NCBI GenBank assembly: GCA_910588545.1
Contig: CAJUOU010000003.1
Span: forward strand, 62,001 to 126,000
Reading direction: 5' to 3'
Length of the DNA: 64,000 nt
Origin: an uncultured Christensenellaceae bacterium
Lineage (GTDB): Bacteria; Bacillota; Clostridia; Christensenellales; UBA3700
Part shown: piece by piece, positions 24,929-34,459 of the stretch
Layout: every line of letters starts with the position of its first letter
How positions within the stretch are numbered: position 1 is the stretch's first letter
Notes under the pieces: generated by a model
What the model saw: the letters and a program-made list of their open reading frames with translations, nothing else
Told to the model about the DNA's origin: nothing
Database searches by the model: none
Program-made: the position numbers and the translations under genes

Positions 24929-25279
24929 TGGTGGAACTGACGGGAGTTGAACCCGTGTCCAAACGGGGATTGACTATGCTTTCTTCGTGCGCAGTGCAAA
25001 TTTTGAATTTTTCGCGATGTCGCCTTTTGCACAAGCTACATTTTGATGAGGTGTTAATTTATCTTATTGCTCCACACCAAAAGCAATAAGACCTTCCTAT
25101 CTAAATGATGCCACTTACCTATCCGATAGGTCTATAGGGGTGACAAGCTCGCTAATTAAGCAGCGAAAGCTAATTGATTATTATTTTTTGCGTTTATATT
25201 TAACGTTCGTTTTTACGTAGTCGAACCTACGGCACGCTTACACAATCTCACACCCACTTGTCGAATCCGTAACAGCCCC
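24929..25279 (-). ncRNA. ssrA: Transfer-messenger RNA (tmRNA)
   Basis: About 351 nt. The 5' end GGGGCTGTTACGGATTCGAC and the 3' end GACGGGTTCAACTCCCGTC-like T-arm (minus strand: ACACGGGTTCAACTCCCGTC, then AGTTCCACCA) form the tRNA-like domain with encoded CCA. The tag frame ends GCT TTC GCT GCT TAA, giving ...NNNQLAFAA; if the resume codon is GCA the tag reads AKNNNQLAFAA. It rescues stalled ribosomes together with SmpB, which is not in this window. The interval up to gap holds only the gap terminator. Confidence 0.95.
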
Positions 25280-25463
25280 AAGAAAGTTTGATTGCAAAAA
25301 ATATTTTATAGCAATGACAAATTAACAATAGATTTATGTAATTTTTATAAATTTACAATTATTTTTGATTATTGCCACTATATAACATATTCATAATAGC
25401 AAAATAAATTTAAAAAATCAAGTCTTTTTTTAATTTGACCTAAAAACTCAAATATAAAATAAC

Positions 25464-25497
25464 AAAAAATGGACTAAACTAAGTTAGTCCATTTTTT
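25464..25497 (-). terminator. Terminator after gap
   Basis: AAAAAATGGACTAA-actaag-TTAGTCCATTTTTTT, strongly symmetric with T-run on the minus strand too. Confidence 0.88.
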
Positions 25498-25541
25498 TGT
25501 TTAATATCTAATTTTAAAGTTTAATTACTCAAATGATAATC

Positions 25542-26564
25542 TTAGAAAAATTTAGCGAAGTGCTTAATTGTTCTAACCATTTGGCTTGTATAAGAGTTTT
25601 CGTTATCATACCAAGATACAACTTGTACTTGAGAGTAACCATTACCCATATCCATAACCATAGTTTGAGTAGCATCGAACAAGCTACCGAATCTCATACC
25701 GATAACGTCGCTAGAAACGATTTCGTCCTCAGTATAACCAAAAGACTCGTTAGATTGAGCTTTCATAGCAGCATTGATTTCGTCCTTAGTAGGAGTGCCT
25801 TTAACAACTGCAACCAAAATAGTTGTAGAACCTGTTGGAGTTGGAACTCTTTGAGCAGAACCGATAAGTTTGCCGTTTAACTCTGGGATAACCAAACCGA
25901 TAGCTTTAGCAGCACCTGTAGAGTTAGGAACGATGTTAACAGCAGCAGCTCTTGAACGACGAAGGTCACCCTTTCTTTGAGGTCCGTCCAAAGTCATTTG
26001 GTCGCCTGTGTAAGCGTGAATAGTGCTCATGATACCAGATTGAACAGCCCAATTATCATTTAGAGCTTTAGCCATTGGAGCCAAGCAGTTAGTTGTGCAA
26101 GATGCAGCAGAGATAATGTGGTCATCAGCAGTAATCTTGTCATGGTTAACATTGTAAACGATAGTTGGAAGGTCATTACCTGCAGGAGCAGAAATAACAA
26201 CTTTCTTAGCACCAGCATCAATATGAGCTTGAGCTTTTGCTTTAGAAGTATAGAAACCTGTGCACTCTAAAACAACGTCAACACCGATTTGTCCCCAAGG
26301 AAGCTCAGCAGCGTTTGCTTTAGCGTAAATTTTAATCTCTTTTCCATCAACAATGATAGAATCCTCAGTAGCAGAAACAGTATCAGCCAAAGCATATTTA
26401 CCTTGAGATGAATCATACTTCAAAAGGTGAGCAAGCATTTTAGGGCTTGTCAAATCGTTGATTGCTACTACTTCAAAACCCTCAGCACCAAACATTTGTC
26501 TGAATGCAAGACGACCGATACGGCCAAAGCCGTTAATAGCTACTTTTACAGTTTTTTTAGCCAT
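25542..26564 (-). CDS. gap: Glyceraldehyde-3-phosphate dehydrogenase
   Basis: 340 residues, full length. It oxidises glyceraldehyde 3-phosphate to 1,3-bisphosphoglycerate with NAD in glycolysis. NAD-binding GFGRIGRLAFRQMF at the N-terminus, catalytic Cys in SAASCTTNCLAP, catalytic His in STIHAYTGDQ, the phosphate-site motif RAAAVNIVPNSTGAAKAIG, and the C-terminal SWYDNENSYTSQMVRT. GGAGG precedes the ATG at 8 bp. It stands alone; pgk and tpi are not adjacent. Its codon choice is less AT-skewed than that of its neighbours, as expected for a highly expressed gene. Confidence 0.97.
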   Translation of the reverse strand: MAKKTVKVAINGFGRIGRLAFRQMFGAEGFEVVAINDLTSPKMLAHLLKYDSSQGKYALADTVSATEDSIIVDGKEIKIYAKANAAELPWGQIGVDVVLECTGFYTSKAKAQAHIDAGAKKVVISAPAGNDLPTIVYNVNHDKITADDHIISAASCTTNCLAPMAKALNDNWAVQSGIMSTIHAYTGDQMTLDGPQRKGDLRRSRAAAVNIVPNSTGAAKAIGLVIPELNGKLIGSAQRVPTPTGSTTILVAVVKGTPTKDEINAAMKAQSNESFGYTEDEIVSSDVIGMRFGSLFDATQTMVMDMGNGYSQVQVVSWYDNENSYTSQMVRTIKHFAKFF

Positions 26565-26618
26565 TTATTTATCCTCCAAAATTGCCTATTATAGGCATAA
26601 TTATTATTGTTTGTATTT

Positions 26619-26647
26619 ATTTTACCAAAAATTAGTCGGTTTGTCTA
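26619..26647 (-). promoter_or_regulatory. Promoter of gap
   Basis: Minus strand TAGACA (26642-26647), 17 bp, TAAAAT (26619-26624). A short hairpin GCCTATAATAGGC lies in the leader before the ribosome site. Confidence 0.6.
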
Positions 26648-26768
26648 GTCTTTTTTACATTTTAAGTTATCTTTTTTTATAAAACCTACCGTAATTTTTT
26701 ACATTATTAGTTTTTATTGTAATTACTTGTCATTTGTTATAAATTTAAAATAATTTGCGACATAAAAT

Positions 26769-27872
26769 TTACTTTAAGTTTTCGGGATTTAGACACTTTA
26801 ATTCGTCTAGCACAAACAAACCGTCCTTACGTACCAAAACATCATCAAAATAAATTTCGCCACCGCCATACTCTGGTGTTTGAACTTGTACCAAATCCCA
26901 ATGAATAGCGGATTTGTTACCGTTTGGTGCATCTTCATAGCTTTGTCCCGGAGTAAAGTGAATAGAGCCGCTAATCTTCTCGTCAAACAAAATATCTCCC
27001 ATAGCTTTTGTAATATAAGGATTTACCCCCAAAGCAAACTCGCCGACATATCTTGCACCATCATCGGTATTGAAAATTTTGTTTATTGCCTCCGTATTAT
27101 TTGCGGTAGCATTTACAATCTTGCCGTCCTTAAACTCCAAGCGAACATTTTCAAACTTTATCCCCTCTTCAACCGACGGAACATTGTAAGTAATGTAACC
27201 GTTTACGCTATCTTTCACAGGTGCGGTATAAACTTCGCCGTCCGGAATATTTCTAAGTCCGCTGCATTTGATAGCAGGTATGCCTTTTATAGAAAAAGTT
27301 AAATCGGTATCTTTAGCAACAATTCTTACCTTGTCCGTTCTGTTCATAAGCTCTACAAGCGGGGTCATAGCTTTATCCATTTTGCTGTAATCTAAAGTAC
27401 ACACATCGAAATAAAAATCTTCGAAAGCCTCTGTACTCATACCCGCTTGCTGACTCATTGCCTCAGTAGGATACCTTAAAACCACCCATTTTGTATGGTC
27501 CACTCTTTGATTAAGCACAGGTCGCATAATGCGGTTATATTCTGCCAAATCCACATCCGAAAGTTCTTGATTGTTGCCGCCGCCACGGATTGCTATATAA
27601 GCTTGCATATCTTTCATACGGTACATTTCCATATCCGCATACTTTTTGGCAAGCTCCGCACTCATTCCTTTCATCCATTCACGCTTGATACGCAAATCGG
27701 TAAGATTAACAAACGGATAAGCTCCCTTTGCATAAACTTCCTTAACAAGGCTGGCTACTAGTTGATAATCCACGCCCGTTGCTTCGATAAGCACATTTTC
27801 CCCTTTTTGAACATCACAGCTAAAATCTACCAATCCGTGAGCTAATTTTTCTATTCTTTTATCTATCAACAT
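26769..27872 (-). CDS. Aminopeptidase, M29 family (AmpS/AmpT-like)
   Basis: 367 residues, typical for the M29 family of dimetal aminopeptidases. The N-terminal domain (LAHGLVDFSCDVQKGENVLI) is followed by the catalytic domain with the metal-binding elements: Glu in YVGEFALGVNP, His in SIHFTPGQSYED with Tyr, and the His-Asp pair in SAIHWDLVQ. It releases N-terminal residues from peptides in the cytoplasm. The ATG has AGGAG at 6 bp. It lies between gap and the ABC operon, with no clear link to either. Confidence 0.92.
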   Translation of the reverse strand: MLIDKRIEKLAHGLVDFSCDVQKGENVLIEATGVDYQLVASLVKEVYAKGAYPFVNLTDLRIKREWMKGMSAELAKKYADMEMYRMKDMQAYIAIRGGGNNQELSDVDLAEYNRIMRPVLNQRVDHTKWVVLRYPTEAMSQQAGMSTEAFEDFYFDVCTLDYSKMDKAMTPLVELMNRTDKVRIVAKDTDLTFSIKGIPAIKCSGLRNIPDGEVYTAPVKDSVNGYITYNVPSVEEGIKFENVRLEFKDGKIVNATANNTEAINKIFNTDDGARYVGEFALGVNPYITKAMGDILFDEKISGSIHFTPGQSYEDAPNGNKSAIHWDLVQVQTPEYGGGEIYFDDVLVRKDGLFVLDELKCLNPENLK

Positions 27873-27953
27873 AACTTACTCCTCTATTTATAAAGATTAT
27901 AATTGAATTATAACCTATTATACTACAATTTTTACAAAATTACAATACTAAAA

Positions 27954-29861
27954 TTATGCAATTTCTTCGGCTTTTTTACCATTGTAAAGTTCATAATATC
28001 TACCGCGCTTTGCAATTAATTGGTCGTGGTTGCCACGCTCGATAATTTCTCCGTGTTCCAAAACCATAATACAGTCGGAGTTTTGAATAGTCGAAAGCCT
28101 GTGTGCAATTACAAAACATGTTCTGCCTTGCATTAAGCTATCCATACCTTTTTGTACTAAAATTTCCGTTCTTGTATCTATACTGCTTGTAGCCTCATCC
28201 AAAATCATAAGCGGAGTATCCGCAAGTATCGCACGGCTTATAGAAAGTAACTGTCTTTGACCTTGGGATAACGACGAGCCGTCGCCATCGATAACCGTAT
28301 CGTATTTGTCAGGCAACATCTCTATAAATTCATGAGCTCCGCCACGCTTGCAAGCGCTTACCACTTCCTCGTCGGTAGCGTTTGGTCTGCCGTATCGTAT
28401 GTTTTCAGCAATAGTTCCGCTGAACAAATTAACGTCCTGCAAAACTATGCCTAAAGATTTTCTTAAATCTTCCTTTTTTATCTTGTTTATATTGATGCCG
28501 TCATATCTGATTTTTCCGTCATCAATATCGTAAAACCTGTTAATCAAATTTGTAATTGTAGTTTTACCCGCACCCGTAGAGCCGACTAACGCAATTTTTT
28601 CGCCCGGTTGTGCGTTTATTGTTATATCCTTAAGCACTAACTTATCTTCCACGTAACCGAAGTCAACATGGTCTAGTTCAACCCTGCCTTCAAGTTTTGC
28701 ATAAGTCAAAGTACCATCGCCATGAGGGTGTTTCCAAGCCCAATCGCCTTCTTCACACTCTATAAATTCGCCATTTTCTTCCTTACCTTTTACAAGAGTA
28801 ACATAACCGTTATCTACTTCCTCCTCTTCCGAAAGCAGTTGGAAAATACGTTTAGAGCCCGCAGTTGCCATAGCAAAGTTGTTGATTTGCTCTGCAAATT
28901 GGTTGATTGGCATTGTGAAAGACTTGGATAATGGCAAGAATGTTACAACCGCAGCAAGTGATGTGCCGCCTACACCCGTGATTACCAAAGCACCGCCAAT
29001 CAAAGCTATCAAAACATAAAGTAAATGTCCCATACCCATCATAATAGGCATTATAGTACACGCAAGTTTAACTGCCCTAAAGCTAGCATTACGCCAATTA
29101 TCGTTGATTTGAGCAAATTCTTTTTTACAAACTTCTTCGTGGTTAAATACTTTAACTACTCTTTGACCTCCAATCATTTCCTCTACATAGCTGTTTACTT
29201 CGCTTATTGCTTTTTGTTGTCCGGCAAAGTATTTTACCGAACGTTTGCCGATAAACTGAGCCACAAACAACATTATTCCGCCGTAAACAAGTGTACAAGC
29301 TGCCAAAATAGGACTTAATATGAACATGGAAACCACAACTGCGATTAAAGTTGTAATCAAATTTATAAGTTGCGGTATACCTTGCGACAATAACTGCATC
29401 ATAGTATCCGTATCGTTGGAAAAATAGCTCATTATATCGCCGTTATTTTTCCTATCGAAATACTTAACAGGCAATTTTTGCATTTTGATAAACATATCGT
29501 TTCTTATGGAACGCATTGTGTTTTGTGAAATGATAATCATTAATTGATTGTATACCAAAGCGCTTAGCATACCGGCAGCGTAAATGCCTGCCATATAGCA
29601 AATTGCCGTAATAACATTGCTAAAGTCAGGGTTTTCAGTCCCGATTAGCGGATTGACATAATCGGTAAGCAAGGTTTTGATAAACATCGTTCCCGCAACG
29701 GATGCAAGTGCCGAAATCAAAATACCTCCCACCACAAATATAAACAAAGTTCTATACTTTTTGAAGATTGTTTTGAATATCAACGCGATGGTATTAGGTT
29801 GTTTTTGAGATGATTTTTTGTTTGTTACTCCCGATTTTCGAAGGGTTTTAGTTGTTGTCAT
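27954..29861 (-). CDS. ABC exporter half-transporter, second subunit
   Basis: About 635 residues, fused membrane and ATPase domains. Six helices lie in residues 35-330; the ATPase has Walker A GSTGAGKTT, signature LSQGQRQ, Walker B PLMILDEATSSID and switch AHRLST. About 50 inserted residues precede the ATPase (EEEEVDNGYVTLVKGKEENG and on), typical of the larger partner in heterodimeric clostridial exporters. I took the second Met (29861), 8 bp after AGGAGG; the first overlaps the ribosome site. It overlaps the upstream subunit gene by 14 bp, so the two are translationally coupled. Confidence 0.93.
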   Translation of the reverse strand: MTTTKTLRKSGVTNKKSSQKQPNTIALIFKTIFKKYRTLFIFVVGGILISALASVAGTMFIKTLLTDYVNPLIGTENPDFSNVITAICYMAGIYAAGMLSALVYNQLMIIISQNTMRSIRNDMFIKMQKLPVKYFDRKNNGDIMSYFSNDTDTMMQLLSQGIPQLINLITTLIAVVVSMFILSPILAACTLVYGGIMLFVAQFIGKRSVKYFAGQQKAISEVNSYVEEMIGGQRVVKVFNHEEVCKKEFAQINDNWRNASFRAVKLACTIMPIMMGMGHLLYVLIALIGGALVITGVGGTSLAAVVTFLPLSKSFTMPINQFAEQINNFAMATAGSKRIFQLLSEEEEVDNGYVTLVKGKEENGEFIECEEGDWAWKHPHGDGTLTYAKLEGRVELDHVDFGYVEDKLVLKDITINAQPGEKIALVGSTGAGKTTITNLINRFYDIDDGKIRYDGININKIKKEDLRKSLGIVLQDVNLFSGTIAENIRYGRPNATDEEVVSACKRGGAHEFIEMLPDKYDTVIDGDGSSLSQGQRQLLSISRAILADTPLMILDEATSSIDTRTEILVQKGMDSLMQGRTCFVIAHRLSTIQNSDCIMVLEHGEIIERGNHDQLIAKRGRYYELYNGKKAEEIA

Positions 29862-31587
29862 TGTCATCCCCTCCTTTTACTTGAGATTGATAAACCTCTT
29901 GATAAATAGTATTTGTCGCCATCAATTCGTCATGAGTGCCTATACCGTTTATCTTGCCGTTATCTATAACTATAATTTTATCCGCATCTTGTACGGAAGA
30001 TATCCTTTGTGCGATTATAAGTTTTGTAGTATTTGCTTTTGTTACCCTCAAACCTTGTTTTATCTTTCTGTCAGTTGCAGTGTCTACCGCACTTGTAGAG
30101 TCGTCCAAAATCAAAATTTTAGGGTCTTTGATTAGTGCCCTTGCAATACATAACCTTTGTCTTTGTCCGCCTGACAAGTTTGCACCGCCTTGCTCTATAT
30201 GATAATCGTATCCGTTAGGGAAACCGCTTACAAAATCCGTTGCCGATGCAATTTCCAATGCCTCTGCAATCTGCTCATCTGTAACGTCGGGATTACCCCA
30301 TCTCATATTATCGCGTAACGTTCCGCTAAACAAAACATTCTTTTGAAGCACTACGCTTACGCTGTCTCTCAAAGCTTTTATGTCATATTCTTTTACATTA
30401 TGTCCGCCTACAATTACCTCGCCGCTTGTAGCATCGTAAAGCCTTGGAAGCAAGCTTACCAAAGTGGTTTTACCGCTACCCGTACCACCTAAAATACCAA
30501 TCATTTCGCCGCTCTTAATTGAAAGATTGATATTTTTCATACATTCCTTACTGCTATCCCCTACATAACTGAAACCTACATTTTTAAATTCGATATCTCC
30601 GTTTTCCACATTATAAATAGGATTTTCGGGATTTACTATACTAGGCTCTTCCTTTAAAACCTCAACAATACGCTCGGCACTTGCTCTTGAAATTGTTATC
30701 AAAACAAATACCATCGAAAACATCATCAAACTCATAAGTATTGACATTGTGTAAGACATTAAGGAAGTAAGTGCACCTACGCCCAAAGTTCCGTTAACGA
30801 TTGATTTTGAACATAGCCAACTGATAAGCAACATGCAAGTGTAAATGCAAAACTGCATAAGCGGAGTGTTTAGTGCAAGCAATCTTTCCGCCCTGCTGTA
30901 GTTTTTGTAAATTTCGCCTGAGGCGTCTTCAAATTTATCAATCTCCTTACCTTGAGAGTTAAAAGACTTTACCACTCTTACGCCTTTTACATTTTCACGC
31001 ACAACTTTGTTCATCTTATCGTAGCTTTTAAACACTTTTTCGAAAAGCGGGAATGCAAATCTTATAATAAGTATTAAACCTATTGCAAGTACAGGTGCAA
31101 CGCCCAAATAAATAAGTGCAATTTTAGGGCTTACGGTAAATGCCATTATAATAGATGCGATAAGCATAATAGGGCACCTTGTAGCAAGTCTTGAAACCAT
31201 TTGATAAGATTGTCTTACATTCATAATATCTGTTGTAAGTCTTGTTATTAAGCTGGAAGTAGAAAACTTATCTATATTAGCAAAAGAAAAATTTTGTATA
31301 TTAGCATACATATCATCCATTAAATTTTTTGCAAAGCCCGTACTGCCCTTAGTCGCCGACCAACCTGATAGTACACCTAGTATCATTGCCATAGCTGCAA
31401 AAGCCAACAAAATAACACTTGCGATGCCGACATAACGCATATTGCCTTGACTTATTCCATTATCTATCAAGGCCTGCGTAATATATGGTATCATAACATC
31501 GATAATAACTTCCAATGCCACAAGGCACGGCGTTATCAAAGTATATTTTAAAGAGCCTTTTGCATGTTTTAAAAGTTCTTTTATCAT
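29848..31587 (-). CDS. ABC exporter half-transporter, first subunit
   Basis: 579 residues. The six-helix exporter domain (1-310) is followed by the ATPase domain with Walker A GGTGSGKTT, signature LSGGQRQRL, Walker B KILILDDSTSAVD and switch AQRISS. In Walker B the catalytic Glu is replaced by Asp (LDDSTSAVD), the usual sign of the degenerate site in a heterodimer; the partner has LDEATSSID. Function: likely multidrug or peptide export. It starts 11 bp after the marR-type gene with AAGGAGG, in one operon under the operators at 32059-32087. Confidence 0.93.
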   Translation of the reverse strand: MIKELLKHAKGSLKYTLITPCLVALEVIIDVMIPYITQALIDNGISQGNMRYVGIASVILLAFAAMAMILGVLSGWSATKGSTGFAKNLMDDMYANIQNFSFANIDKFSTSSLITRLTTDIMNVRQSYQMVSRLATRCPIMLIASIIMAFTVSPKIALIYLGVAPVLAIGLILIIRFAFPLFEKVFKSYDKMNKVVRENVKGVRVVKSFNSQGKEIDKFEDASGEIYKNYSRAERLLALNTPLMQFCIYTCMLLISWLCSKSIVNGTLGVGALTSLMSYTMSILMSLMMFSMVFVLITISRASAERIVEVLKEEPSIVNPENPIYNVENGDIEFKNVGFSYVGDSSKECMKNINLSIKSGEMIGILGGTGSGKTTLVSLLPRLYDATSGEVIVGGHNVKEYDIKALRDSVSVVLQKNVLFSGTLRDNMRWGNPDVTDEQIAEALEIASATDFVSGFPNGYDYHIEQGGANLSGGQRQRLCIARALIKDPKILILDDSTSAVDTATDRKIKQGLRVTKANTTKLIIAQRISSVQDADKIIVIDNGKINGIGTHDELMATNTIYQEVYQSQVKGGDDNDNN

Positions 31588-31598
31588 TTAAGCCTCCT

Positions 31599-32033
31599 TT
31601 ATTCTGTCAGATTTTCCTTTATTCTTTCCAAGTAATTTCTGAATTGTTTTTTTTCGTCTTCGCTAAAACCGCGAATAATAGTTTCCTGTATCATCGTAAA
31701 TTCTTCCCTTATCAACATTGCAAACCTCATTGACTTTTCGGTAAGCAAAAGTTGTTTTAAACGCATATCTCCACCGACAGGCACCCTTTTGATAAGGTCT
31801 TCCCTTTCCATATCTTGTAACATGCTTGTTGCGGTCGAACGCCTGATTTTTAAAATCCTGCTTATATCCTTTTGAAATACAGGTTTGCCTTGATACTCAT
31901 CTATGATGCCGATTACCGCAGCTTGCCTTCTGGAAATTTCCTTTTGCACAACATTCAATTTTTCCGAGCCGTTGATTTTATGCCTAATCAAATTTACAAT
32001 TACCAAAATATCGTCTTGAAAATACTTTACCAT
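31599..32033 (-). CDS. MarR family regulator of the ABC exporter operon
   Basis: 144 residues. Winged-helix MarR protein: RQAAVIGIIDEYQGKPVF, recognition helix region ILKIRRSTATSMLQDMERED, wing LIKRVPVGGDMRLKQLLLTE, and helical dimerisation ends. MarR repressors are usually released by small aromatic or toxic ligands. It is the first gene before the two exporter subunits, and the promoter ahead of it carries two 14-bp palindromes covering the -10 box, so autorepression of the whole operon is very likely. Confidence 0.93.
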   Translation of the reverse strand: MVKYFQDDILVIVNLIRHKINGSEKLNVVQKEISRRQAAVIGIIDEYQGKPVFQKDISRILKIRRSTATSMLQDMEREDLIKRVPVGGDMRLKQLLLTEKSMRFAMLIREEFTMIQETIIRGFSEDEKKQFRNYLERIKENLTE

Positions 32034-32058
32034 TATTCCGTTTCCTGTTCAAAATTTT

Positions 32059-32087
32059 GTTAGTATGCTAACTGTTAGTATTCTAAC
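32059..32087. promoter_or_regulatory. Two tandem MarR-type operators
   Basis: GTTAGTATGCTAAC (32059-32072) and GTTAGTATTCTAAC (32074-32087), both GTTAG-N4-CTAAC, centres 15 bp apart. The second covers the -10 box of the operon promoter. Confidence 0.8.
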
Positions 32088-32108
32088 ATTTTTTGATTTT
32101 TATGTCAA
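32080..32108 (-). promoter_or_regulatory. Promoter of the marR-ABC-ABC operon
   Basis: Minus strand TTGACA (32103-32108), 17 bp, TAGAAT (32080-32085), embedded in the operators. Confidence 0.8.
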
Positions 32109-32281
32109 TCATATTTTGAGATAAAATTAAATTATTTTAAAGTATTTGTCAAATTCAAGTATGATTATTTTACAATAAAATCTTTATTTATTGTGGCTTA
32201 AAACAACCTAATAGCTATTATATGTCATTAAAAATTTAATGTCAACGGTTTTTTGAAATTTAAAAATTCTGCAAACAAAAA

Positions 32282-32310
32282 AACAACAACCGTAAAAGTC
32301 GCTGTTTTCT
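32282..32310 (-). terminator. Terminator after the pseudouridine synthase gene
   Basis: Minus strand AACAGCGAC pairs with GGTTGTTGTT with G-U pairs, followed by TTTTTTTGTTTG. Confidence 0.6.
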
Positions 32311-32323
32311 AATATGTATTTTT

Positions 32324-33217
32324 TTACTTTTTTGCTAAAATATCCTGCATATCTTTTGGCAGCGGCGCACAAAATTCCAACTGCTCATTTGTTATAGGAT
32401 GACGAAATTTGATTTTACTGCTATGAAGTGCAGGTCTTTCTATCATACTTTTGCTACCACCATACAAATCATCGCCTAGCAATGGGTGCCCGATATAGGA
32501 TAAATGTACCCTTATTTGGTGCGTTCTGCCTGTTGCCAATACAAGTTGTACCAAGCTGTAATCGGGACAAGAGGACAATACTTTATAATGTGTTTTTGCG
32601 TATTTACCTCCCGATTGTACAACCCCGCGTACCAAACTATTACCCGTAGGAATACCTATATCCGCTATTATATCCCCCTCGCATGTCAAAATATTATCTT
32701 TATCATTATGCACTATTGCAAGGTATTCCCTTTGCACATTTTTGACTGCTGTTTGTTTATCCTGTGCAATTTGTTCAGACAGTATACTGTGAGCAAGACT
32801 ATTTTTTGCAACTATCATAAGCCCGCTTGTCCCCTTATCAAGCCTGTTTACAGGATGATAAACAAAATCTCCCCAAACAGCTGCAAGTGCATTCATAAGA
32901 CTTTTGCCGTAATGTGCATTAGTTGCAAGCACTGCAATATCCGCACTTTTATTTATTACCGCAATATCATAATCTTGATAAACAAAATCAATAGGATAGT
33001 CAAATGGGGCGATTTTCGGAGGGTTTTCTTTTAAAATCACTTTTATTTTATCCCCTGCATTAACTTTTGCAACTACAAAAACAGGCTCGCCGTTTACGCA
33101 AACCAAGCCTAATTCTTTTTTTAGTAAGTTGCAAATCCGCTCGGAAAAGCCTTTACTTTTTAAAAGGTTTTGAACTGTACCATCTTCCGTTGCGGTATAC
33201 TCTAAAATTCTTTCCAT
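32324..33217 (-). CDS. RluA-family 23S rRNA pseudouridine synthase
   Basis: About 297 residues. An N-terminal S4-like RNA-binding region (VQNLLKSKGFSERICNLLKK) is followed by the catalytic domain with the family motif HPVNRLDKGTSGLMIVAKN; the Asp in RLD is the nucleophile. Also ATGRTHQIRVHLSYIGHPLLGDDLYGG near the C-terminus. It isomerises specific uridines in rRNA. I used the ATG at 33217 (MERILEY); no strong ribosome site is seen, and the start lies 20 bp after the stop of the deacetylase gene, so it may depend on that gene's translation. Confidence 0.9.
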   Translation of the reverse strand: MERILEYTATEDGTVQNLLKSKGFSERICNLLKKELGLVCVNGEPVFVVAKVNAGDKIKVILKENPPKIAPFDYPIDFVYQDYDIAVINKSADIAVLATNAHYGKSLMNALAAVWGDFVYHPVNRLDKGTSGLMIVAKNSLAHSILSEQIAQDKQTAVKNVQREYLAIVHNDKDNILTCEGDIIADIGIPTGNSLVRGVVQSGGKYAKTHYKVLSSCPDYSLVQLVLATGRTHQIRVHLSYIGHPLLGDDLYGGSKSMIERPALHSSKIKFRHPITNEQLEFCAPLPKDMQDILAKK

Positions 33218-33236
33218 ACCAAAACAATAACATATT

Positions 33237-34181
33237 TTATTTTTTATTGCAAGCCTTGGCAATTAAATTGTTTATATTTTGGCAGTTTGCCGAACGATTA
33301 AGTCTGCCGAGTAAATATAAAGACTCCCTGCCTTTTACATAGTTCAAATGCTCATTACAAGTCATAGTCATTTGATACTTCAAATTTTTAAGCACGCTTT
33401 CGCTTTCTTTACAGTATTCGCCATAAGGGTAACAATAAGTTTTTGTTTTTACCCCTATGCTTTTTAATTTATCCGTCAACTTTTGAGTATCCGATTTAAA
33501 GGTTTGTATATATTCATCGGACGTTTCTCCGTTTTTTATTTTAACGCCTTTTCTACCGTTTTTAATATGGTGATAATCGTAAGAGTGTTGAGCAATTTCT
33601 ACTCGTGGATTTTTTGCAAGCTCTTTTACTTCGTTAGTGTTCATATAACTGCAACGGGTTTTATATTCTATTTTATCCTGTTTGTCCATAAACTCGCCTA
33701 CCACTGAGACAATACAGCTCATATCATATTTTTCGAGTAGTTTAGGCACATATTTGTATACGCCGTAAAACCCGTCGTCAAAAGTAATCATGGCATATTT
33801 ACCATACTTTTTATTGTCAACAACCTCTAAAAGCTTTTTTCTGTTTACACATGTATAGCCTAATTTTTTTATTTCCGCAAAATCCTGTTCCAACATATTT
33901 ACTCTTACTTCGTAGTCCCCTTGTTTTTGATTATTCCCTACGATATTGTGATACATTAAGCACAAAAGTTCTATCTTTCCGCCGTTAACTTTGACACTTT
34001 TGCTTGTATTTTGCACTCTGTCGTTTACTATTTGTCTAGCTGTACTCATATTATGCTTATCGGTAAAATTAACTTGTTTAGCGGCATACTCGCATTTATC
34101 CATACCGATAATAAAGCAAACTGCAAAAATCAGCATACATAACATTAAAAACAAAGTAAACTTTCCATTATTTTTTGCCAT
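33237..34181 (-). CDS. Polysaccharide deacetylase family protein
   Basis: 314 residues. One N-terminal membrane helix (KFTLFLMLCMLIFAVCFIIG) anchors an extracellular NodB-like domain: LCLMYHNI, AMITFDDGFYGVYK (catalytic Asp pair), VEIAQHSYDYHH (metal-binding His residues in H-x3-H form) and TYCYPYGEY. It probably removes acetyl groups from peptidoglycan or another surface glycan. The ATG at 34181 follows AAGGAG at 7 bp; the longer frame lacks a site. The HNI and HSYDYHH motifs keep the metal site complete, so activity is plausible. Confidence 0.9.
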   Translation of the reverse strand: MAKNNGKFTLFLMLCMLIFAVCFIIGMDKCEYAAKQVNFTDKHNMSTARQIVNDRVQNTSKSVKVNGGKIELLCLMYHNIVGNNQKQGDYEVRVNMLEQDFAEIKKLGYTCVNRKKLLEVVDNKKYGKYAMITFDDGFYGVYKYVPKLLEKYDMSCIVSVVGEFMDKQDKIEYKTRCSYMNTNEVKELAKNPRVEIAQHSYDYHHIKNGRKGVKIKNGETSDEYIQTFKSDTQKLTDKLKSIGVKTKTYCYPYGEYCKESESVLKNLKYQMTMTCNEHLNYVKGRESLYLLGRLNRSANCQNINNLIAKACNKK

Positions 34182-34379
34182 AATACTCTCCTTACTTTTA
34201 GTATTGATAATTTTAAGCAAATTATTTGTTTTTAACTAAAAATAAAGTTTATCAACGCCTTTAATGCCATTTGTATTGCATAAAATTCCAGCAATACTCC
34301 CGCCGATTGTTGCTTAATTCGACAATTTTCCACTATATAACAAAAAATATATCTTTTTATAAAATTAATATAAAATAGC

Positions 34380-34408
34380 TTGAAATAAAAAGTTTTTTAT
34401 AGTATAAT
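34380..34408 (+). promoter_or_regulatory. Promoter of the transketolase operon
   Basis: TTGAAA (34380-34385), 17 bp, TATAAT (34403-34408). Confidence 0.75.
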
Positions 34409-34459
34409 AATCGCTAGAGATTGTTTATACAAAACATTATTCAGTTATAGGAGTTCAAA

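Noticed and set aside
29854..29867. First ATG of the second ABC subunit as the start
   Set aside because: It overlaps the ribosome site; the Met two codons later has proper spacing.
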